From the NCBI GenBank assembly GCA_039182435.1, contig JBCDCC010000129.1, positions 1 through 7,370 of the forward strand: 7,370 nt of DNA. Reading direction: 5' to 3'. This DNA comes from JBCCKC01 sp039182435 (GTDB taxonomy: Bacteria; Verrucomicrobiota; Verrucomicrobiia; Opitutales; Coraliomargaritaceae). Made by a program: the position numbers and the translations under genes. The notes below the pieces were generated by a model. That model had not been told where the DNA came from and made no database searches. It saw only the letters and a list, made by a program, of their open reading frames with translations. Shown here piece by piece: positions 1 through 7,282 of this stretch (its first letter is position 1; the number at the start of each line of letters is the position of its first letter).

Positions 1-1053
1 CGCTTCTCCATTCGGCAAGAGATAGTGGGCACTCGTCAGCTTCAGACCATAATCACCGCGAAAGGCATAGATACTCTGAACCGAGCCTTTGCCGAAGCTC
101 TGCTCGCCCACCAGAATCGCCCGCTCGTGATCCCGTAAAGCGCCCGCCAAAATCTCGGAGGCACTTGCGCTGTTACCATTGATAATCAATACCAAGGGAA
201 AACGAAAACGATGCTTCGAAACCGCGGCATCGAAGACCTCAACGACCCCATGACGAGCCTGCACCGACAACAGGCGATCTCCAGCCTCAAGAAACATCTC
301 CGCAATATCGAGCGCCGTCTCTAAGTGCCCGCCCGGATTGTCACGCAGGTCCAAAATCAGCCCCTTCATGCCGTCCGTTCGCAGCCCACGGATCGCTTCG
401 GCGAGCTCCTGCGTCGATTGATCGGTAAACTGCCGAAAGCGCAAGTAACCCATCCCACGCTCCAGCAATTCCACATCCGCCACCGAACTCAGCTCGATCG
501 GACGCCGCTCTACCTCAAAATCCAAACGCTCATCCTCACCGGGCCGCGCCACTCCGATCGTCACTCTAGTGCCCGCCTCACCACGGATTAACTCGGTCAC
601 TTCAAGCAACGTCGGCAGATCAAAGACCTCTCCATCGACTGCCACAATCGAATCGCCCGCCAGCAAGCCAGACTCCTCGGCCGAGCCACCCGGGAAAACT
701 TCCGAGATCGAAACCGCATCGGCAAAACTACCGACCTCGATCCCGACTCCCACATATTTCTGCTCCGAGGCCATCTGAAAGACTTCATAATCCTGCGGCG
801 GCATATAGTCCGAATACGCATCGAGCGAGCGCACCGCTTGCTGCAGCGCCACATCCGTCAGCTCCTCGAAATTGACCTCATCCGCATGCACATACTCGGC
901 ATCGACGATCCGCAATACCTGACCAAATCGACCCAGCTGCGACCAATAATTCGGCGAGAGTAAGGGGCGCCACTCCGGCCTCGCATAAAACTGAGAAGCG
1001 AGAATGGAGATCAGTCCAACCGCAAGGGTCCAATATAGATAGCGCTTGTGCAC
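1..1053 (-). CDS. S41-family carboxy-terminal processing protease (CtpA/Prc-like), C-terminus cut by window edge
   Basis: This is a serine protease of the tail-specific (C-terminal processing) family, expected to act in the periplasm or at the membrane. Translation from the GTG at 1053-1051 gives 351 residues that run off the left edge. Residues 5-24 form a hydrophobic signal peptide or membrane anchor after a basic start (MHKRY). Residues about 95-180 look like a PDZ domain: YVGVGIEV, then GSAEESGLLAGD around the peptide-binding part. The protease core follows, with LDLRDNPGG at 234-242, NSASASEI at 294-301 and SFGKGSVQ at 319-326. By family alignment the catalytic serine is Ser297, the general base is Lys322 (the usual 25-residue spacing) and the helper is Gln326, so the enzyme looks active. 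GTG is the only usable start, because an in-frame TGA lies about 24 bases upstream. The gene is divergent from the methyltransferase gene. Substrate unknown; the family assignment is firm. Confidence 0.95.
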   Translation of the reverse strand, partial: MHKRYLYWTLAVGLISILASQFYARPEWRPLLSPNYWSQLGRFGQVLRIVDAEYVHADEVNFEELTDVALQQAVRSLDAYSDYMPPQDYEVFQMASEQKYVGVGIEVGSFADAVSISEVFPGGSAEESGLLAGDSIVAVDGEVFDLPTLLEVTELIRGEAGTRVTIGVARPGEDERLDFEVERRPIELSSVADVELLERGMGYLRFRQFTDQSTQELAEAIRGLRTDGMKGLILDLRDNPGGHLETALDIAEMFLEAGDRLLSVQARHGVVEVFDAAVSKHRFRFPLVLIINGNSASASEILAGALRDHERAILVGEQSFGKGSVQSIYAFRGDYGLKLTSAHYLLPNGEA

Positions 1054-1067
1054 GTGCGAACTCTGTG

Positions 1068-1073
1068 CTCCTT
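1068..1073 (-). promoter_or_regulatory. Shine-Dalgarno-like AAGGAG of the S41 protease gene, unusually far from its start
   Basis: On the minus strand AAGGAG precedes the GTG start by 14 bases, which is longer than the usual 5-10. No other in-frame start codon lies between the upstream in-frame TGA and this GTG, so either the spacing is genuinely long or initiation is weak. The start codon sits in an 8-bp palindrome (GCACGTGC, 1050-1057). Confidence 0.4.
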
Positions 1074-1080
1074 CTCAGAA

Positions 1081-1086
1081 ATTGTA
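1081..1086 (-). promoter_or_regulatory. Possible -10 element (TACAAT) for the S41 protease gene
   Basis: The minus strand reads TACAAT here, one base off the sigma-70 -10 consensus. It would start a transcript near 1074, just ahead of the AAGGAG. No good -35 is seen 16-18 bases upstream (the region reads GATTTT). It abuts the ATG of the divergent gene (1088), so the promoter would lie partly inside that gene's coding sequence. This is a weak call based on position and one hexamer. Confidence 0.25.
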
Positions 1087-1087
1087 A

Positions 1088-2083
1088 ATGAATGGCGACA
1101 GAAAATCTCTCCCCGCTGCAATCCGGCAAGCCCTAGAGGCGGGTCCGATCAGCTACAGAGACTTTATTCAACTCGCACTTTACGCCCCAGAAACCGGCTA
1201 CTACACCCGCCAACGGGAGCGCGTCGGCCGGGAAGCGCAGCGTGATTTCTATACTGCCGAGAGCTTAGGTAAGGTCTTTGCCAACTTAGTCACCACCGCA
1301 GCCGAAGATCTCCTCGGCTCCAGAGTCGCCGCCCGGAGCACCTTCGTCGAGATCGCCGCCGAGCCAGGCGCAGAGCTCCTCTCCCACCTCGAAGCACACC
1401 CCTTCGCCGGTAGCAAAGTCATCCGCCAAGGCGAGCCAATCGAAGTCAACGGGCCCGCCGTCGTCTTTGCCAACGAGTGGCTCGATGCACTCCCTTTTCA
1501 TCGACTCATCTTCCGCCAAGGCCACTGGCAGGAACGCGGGGTCGCGCTCAACTCCAGCGGCGAGCTCGAGGAGATTTTACTGCCCGGCTTGAGTCCGCCT
1601 GTCGCGCAGATCAACCAACGCCTCCCAAAGAAAAGCGAAGAGGGCTACGAACTCGACCTCCCGCTCGACGCCGAATCCGCCCTTCAGGATCTGCTCAGAG
1701 AGGACTGGCACGGGCTTCTCCTGCTCTTCGATTACGGAAAGACCTGGCAGGTCTTGACCGAAGAGACCGCGAAAGGCACCGCCCGCACCTACTACACACA
1801 CCAGATGGGCGACAATTTACTCGCGCGCCCCGGCGAAGAAGACATCACCTGCCACATCTGCTGGGACCCGCTCGAAGCCACGCTAGAGCAGGCCAGCTTC
1901 GAGCAAGTCAACCTGGAGACCCAAGAGAATTTTCTCGTCCGCCGGGCCGGTCGCGCCGCCTCCGCCATCGTCAGCCGATCCGCTGGCAGCTTCTCACCCG
2001 AGCGCCAAACCCTGATGGAGCTCATCCACCCCGGACACATGGGGCGGCGTTTCCAAGTGCTCTGGGGCCGACGCAGCAGCTGA
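1088..2083 (+). CDS. MidA/NDUFAF7-family (COG1565-type) class I SAM-dependent methyltransferase, divergent SAM motif
   Basis: This 331-residue soluble protein belongs to the MidA family. The mitochondrial member NDUFAF7 methylates an arginine of a complex I subunit; bacterial substrates are largely unknown. Family hallmarks seen are GPISYRDFIQLALY (19-32) followed by PETGYY, RDFYTAES (52-59), FANEWLDALPFH (127-138), a DYG after a hydrophobic strand, then GTARTYYTHQMGDN with PGEEDIT, and a C-terminal MGRRFQVLWG. The ATG at 1088 follows directly after an in-frame TAA, so no longer start is possible. I see no clear ribosome-binding site. Oddity: the SAM-binding loop, normally ELGPGRGTL-like, reads EIAAEPGAEL (88-97). 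The stretch from there to the NE motif is only about 41 residues against roughly 70 in typical members, and the usual acidic 'VE-S-P-x-LR' segment is missing. Family membership is confident; catalytic activity is uncertain. It could be a lineage variant or a non-catalytic homologue. Confidence 0.88.
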   Translation: MNGDRKSLPAAIRQALEAGPISYRDFIQLALYAPETGYYTRQRERVGREAQRDFYTAESLGKVFANLVTTAAEDLLGSRVAARSTFVEIAAEPGAELLSHLEAHPFAGSKVIRQGEPIEVNGPAVVFANEWLDALPFHRLIFRQGHWQERGVALNSSGELEEILLPGLSPPVAQINQRLPKKSEEGYELDLPLDAESALQDLLREDWHGLLLLFDYGKTWQVLTEETAKGTARTYYTHQMGDNLLARPGEEDITCHICWDPLEATLEQASFEQVNLETQENFLVRRAGRAASAIVSRSAGSFSPERQTLMELIHPGHMGRRFQVLWGRRSS

Positions 2084-2102
2084 TTTTTTTAGATAAAAAG
2101 GC

Positions 2103-2130
2103 TTGCCGAGCCCCCTCTCCGGCCTACTTT
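2103..2130 (+). promoter_or_regulatory. Likely sigma-70-type promoter of rpmB (TTGCCG - 16 bp - TACTTT)
   Basis: TTGCCG at 2103-2108 and TACTTT at 2125-2130 are 16 bases apart, each a fair match to the -35 and -10 consensus. Transcription would begin near 2137, giving a leader of about 24 bases that contains the AAGGA ribosome-binding site. It lies in the 77-bp gap after the methyltransferase gene, just where a promoter for a strongly expressed ribosomal protein gene is expected. Assigned by eye. Confidence 0.45.
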
Positions 2131-2149
2131 CCACCGCTTTCATTCAAAA

Positions 2150-2154
2150 AAGGA
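2150..2154 (+). promoter_or_regulatory. Ribosome-binding site (AAGGA) of rpmB
   Basis: AAGGA lies 6 bases before the ATG at 2161. This fixes the start of L28, even though the same frame stays open upstream through the methyltransferase gene to 1477. Confidence 0.85.
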
Positions 2155-2160
2155 ACTTTC

Positions 2161-2391
2161 ATGTCACGTATTTGCCAAATCACAGGAAAACGCCCCACAT
2201 CAGGTGGACGTATTATCCGTAAGGGTCTCACCAAAAAGAGTGGTGGTATCGGAACTAGCCTTGTTAAGAACTCCAAGCGCACCTTCAGCCCGAATGTGCA
2301 ACGCGTTCGCGTCAAGCTGCCAAGCGGTCAGGTCAAACGCATGTGGGTCTCCGCTAAGGCGATCAAGGCAGGCAAAATCGTCAAAGCCTAA
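2161..2391 (+). CDS. rpmB: Large ribosomal subunit protein bL28
   Basis: A 76-residue basic protein of the 50S ribosomal subunit, required for normal ribosome assembly. The sequence starts MSRICQITGKRP, the typical L28 opening, and continues with KNSKRTFSPNVQRVRV and MWVSAKAIKAGKI, which match the conserved L28 core and C-terminus. The length fits the family (about 60-80 residues). There is a single cysteine (C5), so this is not the four-cysteine zinc-binding form. The start is set by AAGGA 6 bases upstream, and a strong terminator begins 22 bases after the stop. The gene appears to be a single-gene transcription unit with its own promoter. Its codon use is less C-biased than its neighbours (for example CGT, GGT and AAG codons), as expected for a highly expressed gene. 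Confidence 0.98.
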   Translation: MSRICQITGKRPTSGGRIIRKGLTKKSGGIGTSLVKNSKRTFSPNVQRVRVKLPSGQVKRMWVSAKAIKAGKIVKA

Positions 2392-2413
2392 TCTGCTCCC
2401 ATTTTTTTATTTC

Positions 2414-2445
2414 AAAAAGCCCGGGTATGCCGCCCGGGCTTTTTT
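2414..2445 (+). terminator. Strong intrinsic terminator after rpmB
   Basis: A perfect stem AGCCCGGG/CCCGGGCT (2418-2425 with 2433-2440) closes a 7-base loop (TATGCCG). It is extended by flanking A and T runs and followed by TTTTT. Because A's precede the stem and T's follow, it could also stop transcription from the right. Confidence 0.95.
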
Positions 2446-2446
2446 G

Positions 2447-2467
2447 GGTCTGTTTTACAGACCTTTT
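2447..2467 (+). terminator. Second, tandem hairpin with T tail behind the rpmB terminator
   Basis: GGTCTGT (2447-2453) pairs perfectly with ACAGACC (2457-2463) across a TTT loop, and TTTT follows directly at 2464-2467. It starts one base after the T run of the first terminator. The 7-bp stem is moderately GC-rich and the tail short, so it is probably a back-up terminator. A role in the cyclase leader is also possible. Confidence 0.6.
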
Positions 2468-2529
2468 AAGCTTCTACCGGATATCATACTTGCTTCACCG
2501 TAGTGCGGCCAAAAGATTTTACTAGAATC

Positions 2530-3540
2530 ATGGCTTCTTTCCTCATACGCCGCTACTACCCAATACCCGATTTAAGTTTTCGAGACTTCTGGGATATCTG
2601 TAGCCGCTTTCAAACCGTTCATCCAGAATATCGCCATGTCTACTTCACCGTCGATGGCTACGACAGTTTCCTCGTGCTTGATGAGCCGGACGTCTCCAGC
2701 GTTCTTAAAAAACTAGAAGGCAAAGAGAAACGTGTCCGCAAATACGCCGCCCGCTTCTATACCAGCCGCACCCAGCACGCCGAGGGCTACGGCATCTCCG
2801 AGCTTCAATACCGACCCGTCACCTACGAGCGCTACCCCCAAGGACTCAGCTTTTACAGCGATTCGGTCAGCAAATCGACCTACTACCAGTTCGAGGAAGA
2901 GCTCTACACCAGCTACCCCTTTATCGAAAACAACGAGCCAGAGGTAGAATTTGGCAAGCCCTGCGAAGTGCTCGCCCTTGTCATCGATATCCGCGGCTTC
3001 AGCCTCTTTTGTGAAGAGCCCAACATAGAGTCGCCCTACATCTGTGGCCTCATGTCCGCCTTCTATCACATGGTCACGCGTTCACTCCAGCGCTTCCCTC
3101 CGGAGATGACGAAGTTCGTCGGCGATGGCGTCATCGCGATCTGGGAAACCACCCCCGCCGACCGCGAGATCGCCGTCAATGTTGGGCTTAAGACCGCACT
3201 CGAGCTCAGTAACGACTGGGCCAAGGTCAAAGACAGCCCCCACTTTACCCACGGCGCCCCCGAGGAGATCGGCGCCGGCATCTGCTTCGGACTCGCCAGC
3301 CACCTCGAAGTCGGAGATGACTACATCGGCCGTCCCATCAACATCGCCAGCCGCCTCTGTAGCGCCTGCCCCGGCGACCGCGTCTTTGTCGATCGCTCCG
3401 TCCCCAGCATCCCCCTTCACCTTAAGAAAGAAGAGCAGAGCGCCCATATAAAACCCTACGGCCGCCACAACGTCTGGTCCTTCCGCAACGCGCGGGGCAC
3501 CAACCCGCCCTTCCTCACGAATTCACCCTTCGATATTTAA
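2530..3540 (+). CDS. Class III adenylate cyclase, soluble, with an unrecognised N-terminal region
   Basis: This 336-residue protein has a C-terminal class III nucleotidyl cyclase domain (about residues 148-320) that makes cAMP from ATP, normally as a homodimer. The metal-binding aspartates are D153 in VIDIRGFS and D199 in FVGDG. The adenine-selecting pair is K195 (KFVGDG) and D264 (DYIGRPINIASRL). The transition-state residues are N271 and R275 in the same motif. All six catalytic positions are thus present, and the K/D pair points to ATP rather than GTP. No transmembrane segment or signal peptide is seen. Residues 1-147, rich in Tyr and Phe, match no sensor domain I recognise and may be regulatory. 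Neither possible start has a clear ribosome-binding site: I prefer ATG 2530; GTG 2503 would add nine residues. The stop lies 11 bases before the hrpA start, suggesting one transcript. The two hairpins upstream isolate it from rpmB. Confidence 0.92.
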   Translation: MASFLIRRYYPIPDLSFRDFWDICSRFQTVHPEYRHVYFTVDGYDSFLVLDEPDVSSVLKKLEGKEKRVRKYAARFYTSRTQHAEGYGISELQYRPVTYERYPQGLSFYSDSVSKSTYYQFEEELYTSYPFIENNEPEVEFGKPCEVLALVIDIRGFSLFCEEPNIESPYICGLMSAFYHMVTRSLQRFPPEMTKFVGDGVIAIWETTPADREIAVNVGLKTALELSNDWAKVKDSPHFTHGAPEEIGAGICFGLASHLEVGDDYIGRPINIASRLCSACPGDRVFVDRSVPSIPLHLKKEEQSAHIKPYGRHNVWSFRNARGTNPPFLTNSPFDI

Positions 3541-3551
3541 AGAAGTATCCA

Positions 3552-6500
3552 GTGGATTCTGCGACTAAGCTACAGCCCAGCTATTCGGGCGAGCTACCCA
3601 TCCACCTGCGGCGAGAGGAGATCGTCCGCACCGTGCGTGAGCACCCGGTCGTCGTCATCGCCGGAGAGACCGGCTCCGGTAAAACCACCCAGCTCCCCAA
3701 GATGCTACTCGAGTGCGGACTAGGGCAAAAAGGCCTCATCGGCTGCACCCAACCCCGGCGAGTCGCCGCCTCTCCGTCGCCCAACGCATCGCCGAAGAAC
3801 TCAAGGTAAACTTCGGCCAAGAAGTCGGCGCTAAAATACGCTTCACCGATCAAACCTCCAAACGCACCGCGATCAAGGTGATGACCGATGGCATCCTCCT
3901 GAACGAACTACAGGAAGATCCTGATCTGCGCGCCTACGAAGCCATCGTCATCGACGAAGCGCACGAACGTAGTCTCAACATTGATTTCATCCTTGGCTGC
4001 CTTCACCAGCTCATGGACCGGCGAAAAGACCTGAAGATCATTATCACCTCCGCCACCATCGATACCGAGACCTTCTCCAAAGCTTTTGGCGGCGCACCCA
4101 TTATCGAAGTATCCGGCCGTATGTATCCTGTGGATACAATTTATCGCCCAATCGAAGATATCCTCACCGAAGACAACGACCTCAGCTTCATCGAAGGGGC
4201 CGCCAAAGTCGTCGAAGAAATCATCCAAAATAATCAAGCCGGCGACATCCTCGTCTTCCTCCCCGGCGAGCGCGACATTCACGAACTTCGAGGCAGCCTC
4301 GAAGACGGCCCTGCCCGCTCCTGCCAAATCCTCCCACTCTTCGGGCGAATGGCCAATGCCGATCAACAAAGCATCTTTAACCCCGGCAGTAAGCGACGCA
4401 TCATTCTCTCCACCAACATCGCCGAGACATCGCTCACCGTCCCCGGCATCCGCTACGTCGTCGATACCGGGCTCGCCCGCGTCAGTCGCTACAGCCCGCA
4501 CTCCCGCACCCAACGGCTGCCCATCGAGCCCATCGCCCAGTCCAGCGCCGATCAGCGTAAAGGCCGCTGCGGCCGCGTCAGCGACGGCGTCTGCTACCGC
4601 CTCTACGCAGAGCAGGACTTCCTCGCCCGCTCACGCTTCACCACGCCGGAGATTCACCGCTCGAACCTCGCCTCCGTCATCCTCCGGATGCTCGCCTTTC
4701 GCCTCGGTGACATTGAGAGCTTCCCCTTCATCGAGCCGCCATCGGACAACGCCATCCGCGGAGGCTACCGGCTCCTCGTCGAGCTCGATGCCCTTCGAAG
4801 CGACGCAAAAAGCGAACGTTATCAGCTCACTAAACTCGGCCGACGACTCGCCAAACTCCCCGTCGATCCAACCGTCGCCCGCATGCTCCTCCAAGCCCAT
4901 GAAGAAGGCGCCCTCGAAGAGGTCCTCGTCATCGCATCCGGACTCTCGATTCAAGATCCACGCGAGCGACCCGCCGAGCAGGCCAAAGAAGCCGACGAAA
5001 TTCAAAAGCGCTTCAACCACCCGGACTCCGACTTCCTCAGCCTGCTCAACATATGGAACGCCTACCACGAGCAAATGGATCAAGGCTCCCAAGGCCAGCT
5101 CCGCAAATTCTGCAAAAGGCACTACCTCGCCTATCAACGCATGCGCGAATGGCGCGATATTTATAACCAGCTTGAACGCATTCTCGTCGATCTTCGATTG
5201 CTCGACCGTAAGCGCGATAGAATAATCGGCGACGGCCGCACCGAAGCCAGCTACCAAGCCATCCACCGCTCCATCCTCGCTGGCCTCCTCAGCAACGTCG
5301 CGATCAAAGAAGAGGAGCACCTCTACCGAGGGCCCCGAAACCGTAAGGCCATGCTCTTCCCCGGCTCCGGACTCTTCGATCAGGAGACCGCCAAGAAGCA
5401 GCGTAAAGCGGCCTACGCCAGCAAGACCAAGCTCAAGCCAGCCAAGACCTCAGCCCCCGACTGGATCGTCTGCGGCGAATGGATGGAAACCAGCCGACTC
5501 TTCGCCCGCACCGCCGCCAAGATCCAACCGGAATGGATCGAATCCATTGCGGGTGACCTCGTGCAAACCCGACATAGCGAACCCTTTTGGAGCACGAAAT
5601 CAGCCGCCGTCCTTTGCACCCAAAGCAAAATCCTCTTCGGCCTCGAAATCGCCCGCAGCAAAGTCAACTACAGTCGGATCGAGCCGGATGAAGCGACTGA
5701 TATCTTTGTTCAAAACGGCCTCATCGAATCCGGCATTCGCGAGCGACCCGATTTCCTCAAGCGCAACGAGGCCCTCCGCGAAGAAGCCGCGTCCGAGATC
5801 GCCCGTCGCCGCCTAGGCTCCGACCTCATCATCGAAGACCGTCTCTTCAATTTCTACCGCAGCCGCCTCCAAGCCTGCGGCACCTTCGCCGATCTCCGCC
5901 GCTTCGCCAAAGCCACCCATGCCGGCCATCTTCATTTTCTTAAAGCGCAACTCAGCGATCTCCTTCCTGAAGATCAAGATAAAGCAGCCGAAGTCGATTT
6001 CCCAAAGAGTCTGACCGTCGGTGGCAGCCAGATCGAGCTCTCCTACCGACATGCCCCTGGCGAACTCAATGACGGCGTCACCCTCCACGTCTCCCTTCAG
6101 CAGTTCAAAGCACTCCAACAAAGCATGCTCGACTGGGCCGTCCCCGGGCACCTCACCGAACAAGTCGAACAGCTCCTGCGTGCTCTGCCCAAACCTATTC
6201 GCGTCGAACTCCACCCCCTCAAAGAAAGGGCCGCCGAAATCGCCCGACAGCTCAAGCCGTCGAGCGAGACCTTACCCGCGACCCTCAGCAACTTACTCCG
6301 CGATCAATATAAAATTCTCACCAACCCGTCAGACTGGAAGACCGAGAAAGTTCCGGCACATCTGAAGCCCCGTATCCAAATACAAGATACAAAAGGTGCA
6401 TTGATCGCCGAAGAACGTGATCTCCTCGCACTAAGCAAAGAGATCTCCAAGAAGACTCAATCCACCGCCAAAAGTAAAGACCTTGACGACATCCCAGCCT

Positions 6501-7279
6501 GGCGCGATGCCGCTCAGAAAATCGAGCGCACGAATCTACAGGCATGGGACTTCGGCGATCTTCCAGCAAGCATCGACCTGTCCGGGACCACAGGCCTACC
6601 TTTGCAAGCCTACCCCGCACTGGTCGAGCATCGGGATCAGGTAAACCTCCGCCTGCTACCCACCGCTGGAGAAGCCGAAGTCGCCACACGCGCCGCATGG
6701 CCCGTCCTCGGAGAGATCATGCTCGGCCGCGAAGTCGGCTGGCTGCAACGCGAGCTCAAAGATCTCAAGTCCATCGGCCCCGCCCTCCTCGCTCTCGGAG
6801 AGATCGAAACGATCAAAGCCGAAGCATGGCTGCATCTCCGTCGCCACCTCTTCCGCACCGAGACGATGCGCCCCCTCAAACAATCGCAGTTCGAAGCGGT
6901 CATGCAACGCGCCGACCAAGAACGTCGCGGACTCGTCGCCGAGTTCATCCAGCAACTCAAAGCACTTCTGGAAGCACACCACACCATCGAGCTACTCCTC
7001 GAAAAAAAGAAGACCAACAAAGCGATCAGCTTCCCGGGGATGCGCGCGCAACTCAGCGCACTTGTGCCCAACACGCTACTAAGCACATTCGACTACCACG
7101 AATTTTCCGACCTGACTCGCTTCCTTACAGCCATGCGCATCCGCGCCGAACGCGCCAGAGAAAGCATCCAGCGCGACATTGAAAAAAGCCAACGGATCAA
7201 GCCCTTTGAAACCCATTACAGTGAGCTCGTCCAAAAAGTCGGCAAGCTCCGCGCTAAACCATACTTCATTCTGCTCTAA
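3552..7279 (+). CDS. hrpA: ATP-dependent RNA helicase HrpA (DEAH/RHA family), reading frame broken by a one-base loss near 3770
   Basis: HrpA is a cytoplasmic 3'-5' RNA helicase; the E. coli protein acts in mRNA processing and on stalled ribosomes. The first frame (GTG 3552 to 3770) carries GETGSGKTTQ (Walker A, residues 38-47) and TQPRRVAA (motif Ia). The rest continues in another frame from CTC at 3770 to TAA 7279. With one base restored the protein has about 1,242 residues, close to the 1,300 of E. coli. In that numbering, DEAH is at 135-138, SAT at 167-169, STNIAETS from 287 and QRKGRCGR at 335-342. The HA2/OB-type region contains FPGSGLF at 603-609, and the HrpA-specific C-terminal DUF3418-like region follows, with EPEWIE- and VNYSRI-type motifs near its start. 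Unrepaired, the first frame stops after 85 residues (3809), and any downstream product lacks Walker A. A lysine-rich stretch (about 610-637) seems to be inserted relative to E. coli. The start is 11 bases after the cyclase stop with a weak AGAAG 6 bases ahead, so expression is probably coupled to the cyclase. Confidence 0.93.
3768..3773 (+). other. Frameshift point in hrpA (one base missing)
   Basis: Frame 1 ends its homology at ...GTC GCC GCC (Arg-Val-Ala-Ala, up to 3770). Homology resumes as CTC TCC GTC GCC (Leu-Ser-Val-Ala, from 3770). Family members read RVAA(M/L/I)SVAQRIAEE, so one extra base, for example a C making GCCGCCCTC, restores the gene. No X-XXY-YYZ slippery heptamer is visible, so programmed frameshifting is unlikely. 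Confidence 0.88.
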
Positions 7280-7282
7280 TAA

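Noticed and set aside
2084..2110. Terminator after the methyltransferase gene (T run 2084-2090 following CAGCAGCTGA; small GGCT/AGCC stem at 2101-2113).
   Set aside because: The sequence before the T run cannot form a stable stem, and the 4-bp stem after it lacks a T tail.
1477..2160. Long open frame running through the methyltransferase gene and joining rpmB in frame, which could be read as a 228-residue N-terminal extension of L28.
   Set aside because: The extension is an Arg/Pro/Ser-rich shadow translation of the C-biased methyltransferase codons. L28 begins canonically at 2161 with a good ribosome-binding site.
2454..2528. Sigma-70 promoter for the cyclase (TTTACA 2454-2459 with TATCAT 2482-2487; or TTGCTT 2490-2495 with TAGAAT 2523-2528).
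   Set aside because: Spacings are 22 and 27 bases, and the second -10 would start transcription beyond the ATG. No convincing pair was found.
3713..3769. ATG at 3713 as a genuine start for a shorter helicase.
   Set aside because: The first 19 codons give an Arg/Pro-rich sequence with no homology; HrpA homology in this frame begins only at 3770. Such a product would lack Walker A.
3760..3785. Programmed ribosomal frameshifting in hrpA.
   Set aside because: No slippery heptamer, no evident stimulatory hairpin right after it, and HrpA is not known to be recoded. A base loss or sequencing error is simpler.
4086..5320. Long open frames inside hrpA on both strands (379 residues at 4086-5225 plus strand; 229 residues at 4631-5320 minus strand).
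   Set aside because: Low-complexity Ser/Pro/Ala-rich or Val/Gly/Glu-rich translations typical of shadow frames in GC-rich genes. The helicase frame in the same place has unmistakable motifs.
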